Assembly: GCF_019977395.1 (NCBI RefSeq)
Contig: NZ_AP024660.1
Location: 2,914,001 to 2,978,000, forward strand
DNA: 64,000 bases
Direction: 5' to 3'
Source of the DNA: Arthrobacter sp. NicSoilC5
GTDB lineage: Bacteria; Actinomycetota; Actinomycetes; Actinomycetales; Micrococcaceae
Shown piece by piece: positions 25,182 through 33,951 of the stretch. Under the pieces are notes generated by a model. The model was not told the DNA's origin and did no database searches. It saw only the letters and a list, made by a program, of their open reading frames with translations. Position 1 is the first letter of the stretch, and each line of letters begins with the position of its first letter. The position numbers and the translations under genes were made by a program.

Positions 25182-26170
25182 GCCGCCTTGAGGGGGCCAG
25201 CGTCCTGGTCACCGGCGGGGCGGGCACCATCGGGTCCACTCTGGTGGACGCCCTCCTGGACGCCGGCGTGAGCCATATCGACGTGCTCGACAACCTGGTC
25301 CGCGGCAGGCTGAACAACCTGGCCGGCGCCTTGGCATCCGGGCAGGTTGAGCTGGTACAGGGCAACATCCAGGACCGGGATCTGGTGCATGACCTCACCC
25401 ACGGCAAGGACCTGGTGTTCCACCAGGCGGCCATCCGCATCACCCAGTGTGCCGAGGAGCCGCGGCTGGCCCTGGAGGTCCTGGTGGACGGAAGCTTCAA
25501 TGTCCTGGAAGCGGCCGCGGAGCACAAGGTAGCCAAGCTCGTGGCGGCGTCCAGCGCCTCCGTGTACGGGATGGCTGAAGAGTTCCCCACCACCGAACGG
25601 CACCACCATGCGAACAACGACACTTTCTACGGGGCAGCCAAGTCCTTCAATGAAGGCATGGCCAGGAGCTTCCGGGCCATGACCGGACTGGACTACGTGA
25701 TGCTCCGCTACTTCAACGTGTACGGGCCCCGGATGGACGTCCACGGCCTGTACACCGAGGTCCTGGTGCGCTGGATGGAGCGGATCATGGACGGGGAGCC
25801 GCCGCTGATCTTTGGCGACGGACTCCAGACCATGGACTTCATCCATACCGCCGACGTCGCCCGCGCGAACGTGCTGGCCGCCGGCAGCGACGTCGTTGAA
25901 GGGACCTACAACGTGGCCAGCGGTACGGAAACCAGCCTGCTGGAGATGGCGCAGGCACTCCTGCGGGTCATGGGTTCCGGCCTCGCCGTGGAGCACGGGC
26001 CCGCGCGCCAGGTAAACAGCGTGGTGCGCCGGCTGGCTGACACCTCCGCCGCCGCCCGCGACCTTGGCTTCAAGGCCGAGGTGGAACTGGAAGAGGGATT
26101 GCGGCAACTGGTCACCTGGTGGCTGCCGCTGCGCGACGAGATCGCCGCTGCACGGAAGGTTGGTGCGTGA
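25178..26170 (+). CDS. NAD-dependent epimerase/dehydratase (extended SDR)
   Basis: A 330-residue extended short-chain dehydrogenase. The NAD motif TGGAGTIG lies at 12-19, SSASVYG carries the catalytic Ser region, and Tyr151/Lys155 form the YxxxK pair in FYGAAK. RYFNVYGPRMD matches nucleotide-sugar epimerases of the GalE/WbpP type. It probably supplies an epimerised or dehydrated nucleotide sugar. The GTG start overlaps the preceding stop (GTGA). Epimerase versus 4,6-dehydratase cannot be decided by eye. Confidence 0.9.
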   Translation: MSRLEGASVLVTGGAGTIGSTLVDALLDAGVSHIDVLDNLVRGRLNNLAGALASGQVELVQGNIQDRDLVHDLTHGKDLVFHQAAIRITQCAEEPRLALEVLVDGSFNVLEAAAEHKVAKLVAASSASVYGMAEEFPTTERHHHANNDTFYGAAKSFNEGMARSFRAMTGLDYVMLRYFNVYGPRMDVHGLYTEVLVRWMERIMDGEPPLIFGDGLQTMDFIHTADVARANVLAAGSDVVEGTYNVASGTETSLLEMAQALLRVMGSGLAVEHGPARQVNSVVRRLADTSAAARDLGFKAEVELEEGLRQLVTWWLPLRDEIAAARKVGA

Positions 26171-27336
26171 TGACTGCTGAACCAGTGCTTGCCCGGATCA
26201 ACGTCATGAAGCCCTGGCTCGGTGAGGAGGAAGCCCGGGCGCTGGCTGAGGTGGTGGCGTCCGGCTGGGTGGCGCAGGGGCCCAAGGTCAAGGAATTTGA
26301 ATCGCGCTTCGCCGAATTCCAGGGAGTCCGCCATGCGGTTGCCACGTCCAGCTGCACCACGGCCTTGCACCTGGCGCTGGTGGTCGCGGGAATCGGGCCC
26401 GGGGACGACGTGGTTGTGCCGTCCCTGTCGTTCATCGCCACCGCGAACGCCGTGACATATGTTGGGGCGCGCCCGGTGTTCTGCGATGTTGACCCGGCCA
26501 CCGGAAACGTGACCGCGGAAACCATCCACGCTGCGCTCACTTTGGACACCCGTGCCGTGATCGTGGTGGACCAGGGCGGCGTGCCGCTGGACATCGACCC
26601 CATCCGCGAGCTGTGCGACCGGCACGAAATCACCGTGATTGAAGACGCAGCATGTGCCGTCGGATCCACCTACAAGGGACGGCCGGTGGGCGCGGGCGCG
26701 GATGTTGCCGTATGGTCCTTCCACCCGCGCAAGATCCTGACCACCGGTGAGGGCGGCATGCTCACCACCAACCGGGCTGACTGGGCGGCCCGGGCCAGGA
26801 CCCTGCGCGAGCACTCGATGAGCGTGTCCGCTGCGGACCGGCACGGTTCACTGCTCGCTCCGCCGGAGTCTTACCTTGAGGTGGGGTTCAACTACCGGAT
26901 GACGGACCTGCAGGCCGCCGTCGGGCTGGTGCAGCTGGGCCGGCTGCCGGAGGTGCTGGCACGGCGGCGGGACATCGCAGCGCAGTATGTTGCCGGCCTC
27001 TCGAGGGTGCCGGGCCTGCGGCTGGTGTCGGATCCTCCTTATGGCACCACCAACTTCCAGTCGTTCTGGGTGGAGGTCCTGCCCAACTTTGGGACTACGC
27101 GGGACGGATTGATGGAGCTCCTGGCGGAAGCTGGCATCTCGGCCAGAAGGGGGATCATGGCCGCCCACCGCCAGCCCGCCTACCGGTGGCGGAACGCGGG
27201 CCGGGCCCTGCTGCAGCAGACGGAGCGGCTCAATGACAGGACGCTGATCCTCCCCGTCTACCACGAACTCGACGACGAAGGGCTGGCCAGGATTATCAGC
27301 ACCATCCGGGCTGCGGCCGCCGGGATGCGCACATGA
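26170..27336 (+). CDS. DegT/DnrJ/EryC1/StrS family aminotransferase (first copy)
   Basis: A 388-residue PLP-dependent sugar aminotransferase. SCTTALHLAL binds the cofactor phosphate, IEDAACAVGSTYKGRPVG holds the Asp that contacts PLP, and SFHPRKILTTGEGG contains the internal-aldimine Lys. These enzymes convert ketosugars to aminosugars (PglE/WbpE type). The ATG at 26170 shares one base with the preceding stop. It overlaps the acetyltransferase by four bases, suggesting that the amine it makes is then acetylated. Confidence 0.93.
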   Translation: MTAEPVLARINVMKPWLGEEEARALAEVVASGWVAQGPKVKEFESRFAEFQGVRHAVATSSCTTALHLALVVAGIGPGDDVVVPSLSFIATANAVTYVGARPVFCDVDPATGNVTAETIHAALTLDTRAVIVVDQGGVPLDIDPIRELCDRHEITVIEDAACAVGSTYKGRPVGAGADVAVWSFHPRKILTTGEGGMLTTNRADWAARARTLREHSMSVSAADRHGSLLAPPESYLEVGFNYRMTDLQAAVGLVQLGRLPEVLARRRDIAAQYVAGLSRVPGLRLVSDPPYGTTNFQSFWVEVLPNFGTTRDGLMELLAEAGISARRGIMAAHRQPAYRWRNAGRALLQQTERLNDRTLILPVYHELDDEGLARIISTIRAAAAGMRT

Positions 27337-27992
27337 GTGAGCTGATCCTGATAGCTGCCAGCGGCTTGGCCCGCGAAGTCCTGGCGATGGTGCGCAGCAG
27401 CGGCCAGTACGACGTCGTCGGCCTGCTTGATGACGACAAGGAAATGGCGGGCGTGACCGTGGACGGGGCGCCCGTGCTCGGGACCATCGACGACGCCGCG
27501 AAGTACACGCACGCGTTCGTCCTGGTCTGCATCGGCTCCGGCCGGGTCCGTGAAGCTGTGGTGGAGCGGTTGACCGCGCTGGGCCTCACCGAGGCCCGTT
27601 ATGCCATCGCCGTGGATCCCTCCGTCCAGTACCCGGAGGGGTGCCGTGTGGGGAGGGGCAGCATCCTGCTGCGGAACGTCACACTCACTGCGGCCGTCAC
27701 GCTGGGCTCGCATGTGGTCGCCATGCCGTCGGTGACATTCACGCACGACGACGACGTGGCCGACTTCGCCACATTCGCTGCGGGAGTGTCGCTGGGCGGC
27801 GGAGTCCGGATTGGCCGGGGAGCATATCTGGGCATGAACGCCAGCGTGCGTGAACGGACGTCCGTGGGGGCCTACGCCACGGTGGGTATGGGCGCGGCGG
27901 TCCTCAGCAACGTTCCCGATGGCCAGACGTGGGTGGGTGTGCCGGCGCACGAAATCAACGGGGAGAACTTCAAGTTTCGGGGGATGTCATGA
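27333..27992 (+). CDS. PglD/NeuD-type acetyltransferase
   Basis: A 219-residue protein. The N-terminal Rossmann-like domain (ELILIAASGLAREVLAMV, GLLDDDKEMAG) is typical of PglD/NeuD sugar acetyltransferases, but its usual glycine-rich loop is altered to AASGLA. The left-handed beta-helix begins near residue 100, with His138 in FTHDDD at the position of the catalytic base. It probably N- or O-acetylates an aminosugar nucleotide. It is coupled by four-base overlaps to an aminotransferase on both sides, so it acts within the aminosugar module. Confidence 0.88.
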   Translation: MSELILIAASGLAREVLAMVRSSGQYDVVGLLDDDKEMAGVTVDGAPVLGTIDDAAKYTHAFVLVCIGSGRVREAVVERLTALGLTEARYAIAVDPSVQYPEGCRVGRGSILLRNVTLTAAVTLGSHVVAMPSVTFTHDDDVADFATFAAGVSLGGGVRIGRGAYLGMNASVRERTSVGAYATVGMGAAVLSNVPDGQTWVGVPAHEINGENFKFRGMS

Positions 27993-29113
27993 GCACCGGG
28001 ATAGACGTACAGACCATTCCACTGGTGGATCTCGCCGCCCAGCAGGCGGAGGTCCATGAGGAAGTCATGGCGGAACTGGCTGTCGTCTTTTCCACGGCGT
28101 CCTTTATCGGCGGACCGGCCGTTGCAGATTTTGAGGCCGCGTACGCCTCGTTTGTGGGCGCCGGGCACTGTGTCGGCGTTGCCAACGGAACCGACGCCCT
28201 GGAACTTGCCCTGCGGGCCGGGGGCGTCTGCCCCGGCGGGGAAGTGATCATCCCCGCGAATACCTTCATCGCAACGGCAGAGGCAGTCAGCCGCATCGGG
28301 GCAGTCCCGGTACCCGTCGACGTCGACCCCCACTACCTTCTGATTGATCCGGACGCCGTGGCGGCCGCCGTCACATCCAGAACGCAGGCCATAGTGCCGG
28401 TCCATTTGTTTGGGCAGACCGCGTTCGTGGAGCGCCTGGTGCCCATCGCGCAGTCCTGCGGTGCCGTGATCATCGAGGACGCTGCACAGTCCCAGGGTGC
28501 AACACGCTTTGGAGCCCAGGCCGGTACATTGGGCGCGGCGGCAGGAACCAGCTTCTACCCTGGCAAGAATCTTGGCGCCGCCGGGGATGCCGGAGCGGTG
28601 CTGACCGACGATCCCGGCCTCGCGGCGCGGGTCCGGCTGCTGGGCGCGCACGGCAGCTCAGAAAAGTACCGGCATGAGGCCATTGGGTTCAATTCGCGGC
28701 TGGACACGGTCCAGGCAGTAGTCCTCAAGGCAAAGCTTGCCAGGCTTCACGCATGGAACCAGCGGCGGCGCGCAGCCGCGGAACGGTACGCGGCGCTTCT
28801 TGCCGGCGTGCCGGGGGTTGACATTCCGCAGGAGGCGCCCGGAAACGCGGATGTGTGGCACCTGTACGTGGTCCGGGTCCAGCACCGGGATGCGGTCCTC
28901 CGGGCGCTGCACGCTGCCGGGATCCACGCCGGCATCCACTACCCCGTCCCGGTTCACCTCAGCGAGGCGTACGCCGGCGGTACTTCCGGTTCGTTCCCTG
29001 TTGCCGAAGAAGCCGCCCGCCGGATCCTGTCGCTGCCGCTGTTCCCGCACATCACCGCGGAACAGCAGCTGCGGGTCGCAGAGGTGCTGGCAGATGCTGT
29101 GAAGACATCATGA
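27989..29113 (+). CDS. DegT/DnrJ/EryC1/StrS family aminotransferase (second copy)
   Basis: A 374-residue paralogue of the gene at 26170, clearly divergent from it. It has GVANGTDALELAL for phosphate binding, IEDAAQSQGATRFG with the PLP-ring Asp, and SFYPGKNLGAAGDAGAV with the Schiff-base Lys. The PGKNLGA form is common in FdtB/QdtB-like 3-aminotransferases. Two aminotransferases imply either two aminosugars or a diamino sugar in the repeat unit. ATG 27989 overlaps the acetyltransferase stop (ATGA). Confidence 0.92.
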   Translation: MSTGIDVQTIPLVDLAAQQAEVHEEVMAELAVVFSTASFIGGPAVADFEAAYASFVGAGHCVGVANGTDALELALRAGGVCPGGEVIIPANTFIATAEAVSRIGAVPVPVDVDPHYLLIDPDAVAAAVTSRTQAIVPVHLFGQTAFVERLVPIAQSCGAVIIEDAAQSQGATRFGAQAGTLGAAAGTSFYPGKNLGAAGDAGAVLTDDPGLAARVRLLGAHGSSEKYRHEAIGFNSRLDTVQAVVLKAKLARLHAWNQRRRAAAERYAALLAGVPGVDIPQEAPGNADVWHLYVVRVQHRDAVLRALHAAGIHAGIHYPVPVHLSEAYAGGTSGSFPVAEEAARRILSLPLFPHITAEQQLRVAEVLADAVKTS

Positions 29114-30573
29114 CGGCACCCGCGCCCCGCCCCGGAGCTTCCAGTGCATTCGGCTGGAGTGTCCTGAATACGGTACTTTCCCGGCTGGGCACGCTGGGCA
29201 TCGGCATTGTCCTGGCCCGTGTGCTGGGACCGGAGTCATTCGGCACCTTCGCGGTGGCGCTGGTGGCACTCATGGCGGTGTTGAGCTTCAACGAACTCGG
29301 CGTTTCCCTGGCCATCGTCAGGTGGCCGGGAGATCCGGCCCGGATCGTGCCCACCGTCAACACCATTTCCGTGGCGGGAAGCACCTTGTTCTGCGGGGCG
29401 GCCATTGTTGCCGCCCCGGCTTTTACCGCCGCCGTGGGAGATCCTCACGCCACGGACGTCATCAGGGTGTTGATCCTCAGCGTCCTGATCAACGGCGTGG
29501 TGGCTTCCCCGGCCGCATTGCTTCAGCGGGATTTCCGCGAAAAGACGCGGCTGGGGATCGACCAGGTGAATGTTTGGGTGGGGGCCCTGCTGTCCCTGGT
29601 CCTGGCTCTTGCGGGCATGGGAGCGATGGCGCTGGCCGTCGGCCGTGTGGGCGGCAGCCTGCTCGCCGCCGTGATGTTCCTTCGGGCGTCCCCGGTCCCC
29701 TACCGGCTGGGCCTGGACCGGGAGCTGGTCATGCCGCTGCTCCGGTTCGGGCTGCCCCTGGCGGGCACGAGCATCATCTTCTTCGCCTTGGGCTACGCGG
29801 ACCAACTGACCACCGGCGCCGTCCTTGGTTCCACGGCCCTCGGTTTCTACGTCCTGGCCTTCAACCTCTCGAGTTGGCCGGTCAGTATCCTTGCCCAGCC
29901 GCTGCGCCGCGTCGCACCGGCCGCCTTCTCGTCACTTCAGCACGATCGGGGACGGATGAACAATGCTTTCGAGGCAATCGTCTCAATACTTGCCAGTCTT
30001 ACGTTTCCCTTGATTCTCTTCGTATCCGCCGGCGCTGCCCCGCTGATCGGGTTCATTTACGGTGACGAGTGGCTTCCCGCAGCGGCAGCACTTTCTTGGC
30101 TCGTCGTTGCTGCAATATCCAAGGTCATTTGCGATCTTGCCTACGATTTTGTTGTTGTCCTGGGCAAGTCCGGTACCGTCTTCGCCATCCAGGCGGGGAG
30201 TCTATTGGTCCTGGTACCGGCTCTGGCAGGGGGTGCCGCCCAGTATGGCCTGGCGGGTGTGGCTGCCGCGCAAGCGGTGGTAACCGTGGCTGTGGTCCTT
30301 CCCCTTTACCTCTGGCAACTGCACCGTGGCGGCCTGCGCCTAACCGCTTTCGCCCGGGCCGTTGGGGTTCCGCTGCTCGTCGCTCTTCCAGTGGGAGCTC
30401 TTTCGGTGGGATTCGCGCACTGGATTCCCGTGGCGTTATGGGCCTTGGCGGCAGGGGGCAGCACCGCCGCCGCAGCCACCGCAGGCATGCTTTGGCTGCG
30501 GCGTGACACCCTACGTGCTTTGCGCACGATTGGTGCCCCTCAGGCGCCCAGACACGTGGAGCTGATTCCATGA
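29110..30573 (+). CDS. Second polysaccharide flippase, Wzx-like
   Basis: A 487-residue polytopic protein with about 12-14 hydrophobic segments. FGWSVLNTVLSRLGTLGIGIVLARVLGPESFG is split here by family into the usual MOP/PST opening and the first helices. It should flip the lipid-linked repeat unit made by the adjacent genes. Base composition changes inside this gene: I count 46 G+C of 60 at 29641-29700 but 30 of 60 at 29941-30000 and again at 30121-30180. The N-terminal part matches the upstream genes and the C-terminal part matches the AT-richer genes downstream. Confidence 0.87.
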   Translation: MTAPAPRPGASSAFGWSVLNTVLSRLGTLGIGIVLARVLGPESFGTFAVALVALMAVLSFNELGVSLAIVRWPGDPARIVPTVNTISVAGSTLFCGAAIVAAPAFTAAVGDPHATDVIRVLILSVLINGVVASPAALLQRDFREKTRLGIDQVNVWVGALLSLVLALAGMGAMALAVGRVGGSLLAAVMFLRASPVPYRLGLDRELVMPLLRFGLPLAGTSIIFFALGYADQLTTGAVLGSTALGFYVLAFNLSSWPVSILAQPLRRVAPAAFSSLQHDRGRMNNAFEAIVSILASLTFPLILFVSAGAAPLIGFIYGDEWLPAAAALSWLVVAAISKVICDLAYDFVVVLGKSGTVFAIQAGSLLVLVPALAGGAAQYGLAGVAAAQAVVTVAVVLPLYLWQLHRGGLRLTAFARAVGVPLLVALPVGALSVGFAHWIPVALWALAAGGSTAAAATAGMLWLRRDTLRALRTIGAPQAPRHVELIP

Positions 30574-31832
30574 AAATCCTTGTCTACCCGCACGATTTGA
30601 AGATGGGCGGGAGCCAGATGAATGCCATCGAGATCGCGGCGGCAGTCCAAGGTCAGGGGCATGACGTTGTGGTCTTTGGCCAGCCGGGGCCCTTAGTGGA
30701 ATATATCGGAGACCTGGGCCTGGAGTTCATCGAATCCCCCGCCGTTCGGCGCCGTCCATCCCTTGCCGCCGCAAAGAAGCTGCGTCATCTCGTTGAGTCA
30801 CGCTCAGTCGAAGTGCTGCACGGCTATGAATGGCCCCCGTCCCTGGAATGCCATTTGGCGGCCCGGCAGAAGGAGGGCCCCGCAGTGGTTTCCACGGTGA
30901 TGTCCATGGCAGTGGCACCGTTCCTCCCCGCAAGCCTCCCCCTCACGGTAGGAACGCACCAAATTGCCGCTGTTGAACAGGCGTCCGGGCGGTCTGAAGT
31001 CACGGTACTGGAACCACCGGTCGACGTTACCCGCAACCGTCCGGGTCTCCGCTTGGACCAGGACGGCTTTAGGATGCGCTGGGGCATCCGCCCTGGGGCG
31101 CAGGTAGTGGTCATAGTTTCCCGTCTGGCGTACCAGCTCAAGCTGGAAGGCATCTTCTCGGCTATCGATGTTGTGTCTGGGCTTGCGCGAGGGCGGGACG
31201 TGCAACTGTTGATCGTAGGGGACGGTCCCGCGAGGGCAGAAGTTACGTGCCGCGCGGAGCAAATCAACAGCAGCCATAACCGGAAAGTCGTCCTCCTTAC
31301 CGGCGAGCTGGATGATCCCCGGGCGGCATACGACATCGGGGATGTGTGCCTTGGGATGGGTGGATCCGCCCTGAGGGCCATGGCTTTTGCCAAGCCGTTG
31401 GTGGTGCAGGGCGAGCTGGGGTTCTGGGAACTTCTCACACCCGTTTCTGTCGACCGGTTTCTGTGGCAAGGCTGGTACGGTGTGGGCCAAGACAAACAGC
31501 GGGGCAGGGCACAGCTGGGCCGGATCCTGTCGGAGTTACTGGCGAACCCCGCATGTCGGGCCGAACTTGGAGAGTACGGACTGGCGCTCGTAAGGGACCG
31601 CTTCAGTCTCGAGCGTGCCGCTGACACCCAAATAGGCATCTACTCGAAGGCATTGCGTGACCGCACTACTTTCGCTGCTGCCCCTAACACCGACTGGCGG
31701 GCTGCAGCCCGCTTCGTGAACTACGAAGGCCGGCGGTTGCTGGCGCGATGGACCGGCCGGGAGGTATCGGACGACTTCAACAGCAGGCCAATAGCAGCAC
31801 GTGCCAGCCTTGTCGGCCGGAATGCGCCATGA
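30570..31832 (+). CDS. Glycosyltransferase, GT4-like
   Basis: A 420-residue GT-B protein. It opens MKILVYPHDLKMGGSQMNA, the GGxQ donor-side loop of GT4 enzymes. The second domain has VVIVSRLAYQLKLEG and LLIVGDGPARAEV. The acidic EX7E region is less typical (GGSALRAMAFAKPLVV replaces the usual Glu-rich turn), so catalysis by a canonical GT4 mechanism is not certain. It overlaps the flippase by four bases and the next gene by four. It presumably adds a sugar to the repeat unit. Confidence 0.8.
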   Translation: MKILVYPHDLKMGGSQMNAIEIAAAVQGQGHDVVVFGQPGPLVEYIGDLGLEFIESPAVRRRPSLAAAKKLRHLVESRSVEVLHGYEWPPSLECHLAARQKEGPAVVSTVMSMAVAPFLPASLPLTVGTHQIAAVEQASGRSEVTVLEPPVDVTRNRPGLRLDQDGFRMRWGIRPGAQVVVIVSRLAYQLKLEGIFSAIDVVSGLARGRDVQLLIVGDGPARAEVTCRAEQINSSHNRKVVLLTGELDDPRAAYDIGDVCLGMGGSALRAMAFAKPLVVQGELGFWELLTPVSVDRFLWQGWYGVGQDKQRGRAQLGRILSELLANPACRAELGEYGLALVRDRFSLERAADTQIGIYSKALRDRTTFAAAPNTDWRAAARFVNYEGRRLLARWTGREVSDDFNSRPIAARASLVGRNAP

Positions 31833-33052
31833 GGGCACCCTTCGGCTCTTCGCGGGCCCCATTGATATGGATAGCGGGAACGGGCTGGGACAATGTCGCC
31901 GGCACAGACCGGAACATTGTCGAGGCTCTATCGAAGCACCGGCAGATCCTCTGGGTGGATCCACCCGTCGCCGTTTCGCCGTGGCACGTTGCGAAGGCAG
32001 CAACGCGGTTAGCAACCGGTCAGCTGAACAAGCCGACAACATCTTGGGCTAGTGACACGGTCCTCAGGCTTCGTGTCTCTGCCCCGCCTGGCGTTACCAG
32101 GCCTGGCATCCGGTCGCTAACGGCATTGTGTCTCAACCGGGCGATCCGTTCCGCTTTGGCTGCCGCCGGTTGGAGGCCGGATTGCGTAGTGGCGGCCTTC
32201 CCGCTCGCCCGGTTTCCGTCCGACGTCCCGGGCAGCAGGGTGTTGTACGTGACTGATGATTGGCTGTCCGGAGCAGCACTGATGGGGTTCTCCCGCCGAG
32301 CCATGCAGCGGGTGATGACATATAACCTCGCGCACAGCTCCGTGGTGGCAGCTGTCTCCGGCTCCCTGTTGGAAGACCTCCGCGCTATGCTTCCTGCTGA
32401 ACCGGCACGTGCCCTCCATTACCCGCAACTATTCGCCGTTTTGCCGAACGGCTGCCCTGCTCCCGCGGTCGGGGCCCCTCGATCACGCAGCAACGTAGCG
32501 GGCCTGGTGGGCCAGCTGAATGAACGGCTTGATATGGACCTCTTGGAAGCCGTCCAGCAGGCCGGTATTAACCTTCGGATCATCGGACCTCGAACGGACC
32601 GGGACCCGGCTTTCGGACAACGCTTCGACGCTCTGCTCCAGAATGAGAACGTTGAGTGGACAGGCCCGCTACCGGGCGGAAAGATCCCAGACGAATTGTC
32701 CCGTCTTGGTACCGGATTGACGCCCTATAGAGATTCCGCCTTCAACCGTGCCAGTTTTCCGCTGAAAACCTTGGAGTACCTCTCCGCAGGAGTTCCGGTA
32801 GTAGCAACGGACAGCCCGGCAGTCCGGTGGTTGGCCACGAACCATGTGGCCGTCGCAGCGAACAGGCAGGACTTCGTCGACAAAGTACTGAAGAGTCTGC
32901 ACAACCGGAACGACGGAGCGGCAGAAATGGAACGCAGGTCTTTTGCCCGGGCGCACTCGTGGGAGGCACGGGCCAAGGAGTTCCTTAGCCTTATCGAGGC
33001 TTCCGCCGTATCCGCGGTTCCCCCAGGAAAAGAACGAAAGGTTCAACTGTGA
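31829..33052 (+). CDS. Glycosyltransferase, GT-B-like
   Basis: A 407-residue protein opening MRAPFGSSRAPLIWIAGTGW with DRNIVEALSKHRQILWVDPP, the layout of GT4-like transferases found in actinobacterial and Sinorhizobium-type polysaccharide loci. The C-terminal domain has GLVGQLNERLDMDLLEA, a short GPLPGGKIPDEL segment and SFPLKTLEYLSAGVPVVATD, the GT4 nucleotide-sugar block. ATG 31829 overlaps the preceding stop. The DNA is less GC-rich than the housekeeping genes. Donor sugar unknown. Confidence 0.82.
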   Translation: MRAPFGSSRAPLIWIAGTGWDNVAGTDRNIVEALSKHRQILWVDPPVAVSPWHVAKAATRLATGQLNKPTTSWASDTVLRLRVSAPPGVTRPGIRSLTALCLNRAIRSALAAAGWRPDCVVAAFPLARFPSDVPGSRVLYVTDDWLSGAALMGFSRRAMQRVMTYNLAHSSVVAAVSGSLLEDLRAMLPAEPARALHYPQLFAVLPNGCPAPAVGAPRSRSNVAGLVGQLNERLDMDLLEAVQQAGINLRIIGPRTDRDPAFGQRFDALLQNENVEWTGPLPGGKIPDELSRLGTGLTPYRDSAFNRASFPLKTLEYLSAGVPVVATDSPAVRWLATNHVAVAANRQDFVDKVLKSLHNRNDGAAEMERRSFARAHSWEARAKEFLSLIEASAVSAVPPGKERKVQL

Positions 33053-33936
33053 AAGACCATCAGCGCATTCCGACTCTTGCCGTCGTTACGCCCAGCTATC
33101 GCCCTGATTTTGAACTTTGCCGTGATCTCAACTCGTCAATCCTCCGCTTTACTTACTCAGACGTGGAGCAGTACATCATTGTTCCCGAATCAGACCGAAA
33201 ACTTTTTAGTACCCTCGCCGGAAGTCGAACGCATATTCAGGATGTACGGGAGTATCTTCCCGGTTCTATTATCAAATTACCGCGGACGAATATGTGGATA
33301 AACGCACGGCGGCCGTTGCCACCGATAAGGGGTTGGATCGCGCAACAAATTGTCAAACTTGGGGCCGCTGCGGCTATGACGACCGACGTTGTCGTGCTGG
33401 TGGACTCCGACGTCGTCCTGATTCGGCCTATGAGCTCGCAGACCTTCATGCAACACGGCCAGCTGGCCCTGTACGAGGTAGCTGGTGGAATCGACAGCAG
33501 CCTGCCACGCCACCGGCTCTGGTATGCGACTGCGCGGCGACTTCTTGGTCTGCCGTCCATGGAATCACCGGAATTGCCCGACTACATTTGCTGTCCCTGC
33601 GCCTGGTCGCCTGCCTTGGTCCGTTCCATGCTTGGCCGCATTGAGTCTGTGACAGGCACGGACTGGGTAAGCGCAGTCGGTAAAGAATTGCATTTTTCCG
33701 AAATGATTTTGTATGGCGTCTACGTTCGTGACGTTTTGAAGTCCTCGCATGTGCCATCAAGTTCCACCATGCACTGCCTAAATCACTATGAAGAAGAGCC
33801 TTTGAATGAAGACGCTCTCAGGTTGCTGTTGTCCACCGCAACTCCCCTTGATTTTGCAGTTATGGTATCAGCTAAATCCGGAACTCAGCTGCAGACCCGC
33901 AGGGCAGTTCTAAGTTCTTTTACAGCTCGAACCTGA
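33049..33936 (+). CDS. DUF6492-like GT-A-fold protein
   Basis: A 295-residue protein starting at a GTG overlapping the previous stop. LAVVTPSYRPDFELC resembles the start of a GT-A fold and VVVLVDSDVVLIRP contains a DSD metal-binding motif. The overall pattern fits the DUF6492 family, thought to be glycosyltransferases. Composition is the lowest in the window: 26 G+C of 60 at 33661-33720. It is the last gene of the plus-strand run and converges with the gene at 33952 with only 15 bp between; no terminator is visible. Confidence 0.7.
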   Translation: MKDHQRIPTLAVVTPSYRPDFELCRDLNSSILRFTYSDVEQYIIVPESDRKLFSTLAGSRTHIQDVREYLPGSIIKLPRTNMWINARRPLPPIRGWIAQQIVKLGAAAAMTTDVVVLVDSDVVLIRPMSSQTFMQHGQLALYEVAGGIDSSLPRHRLWYATARRLLGLPSMESPELPDYICCPCAWSPALVRSMLGRIESVTGTDWVSAVGKELHFSEMILYGVYVRDVLKSSHVPSSSTMHCLNHYEEEPLNEDALRLLLSTATPLDFAVMVSAKSGTQLQTRRAVLSSFTART

Positions 33937-33951
33937 TGCCACACAAACGGA

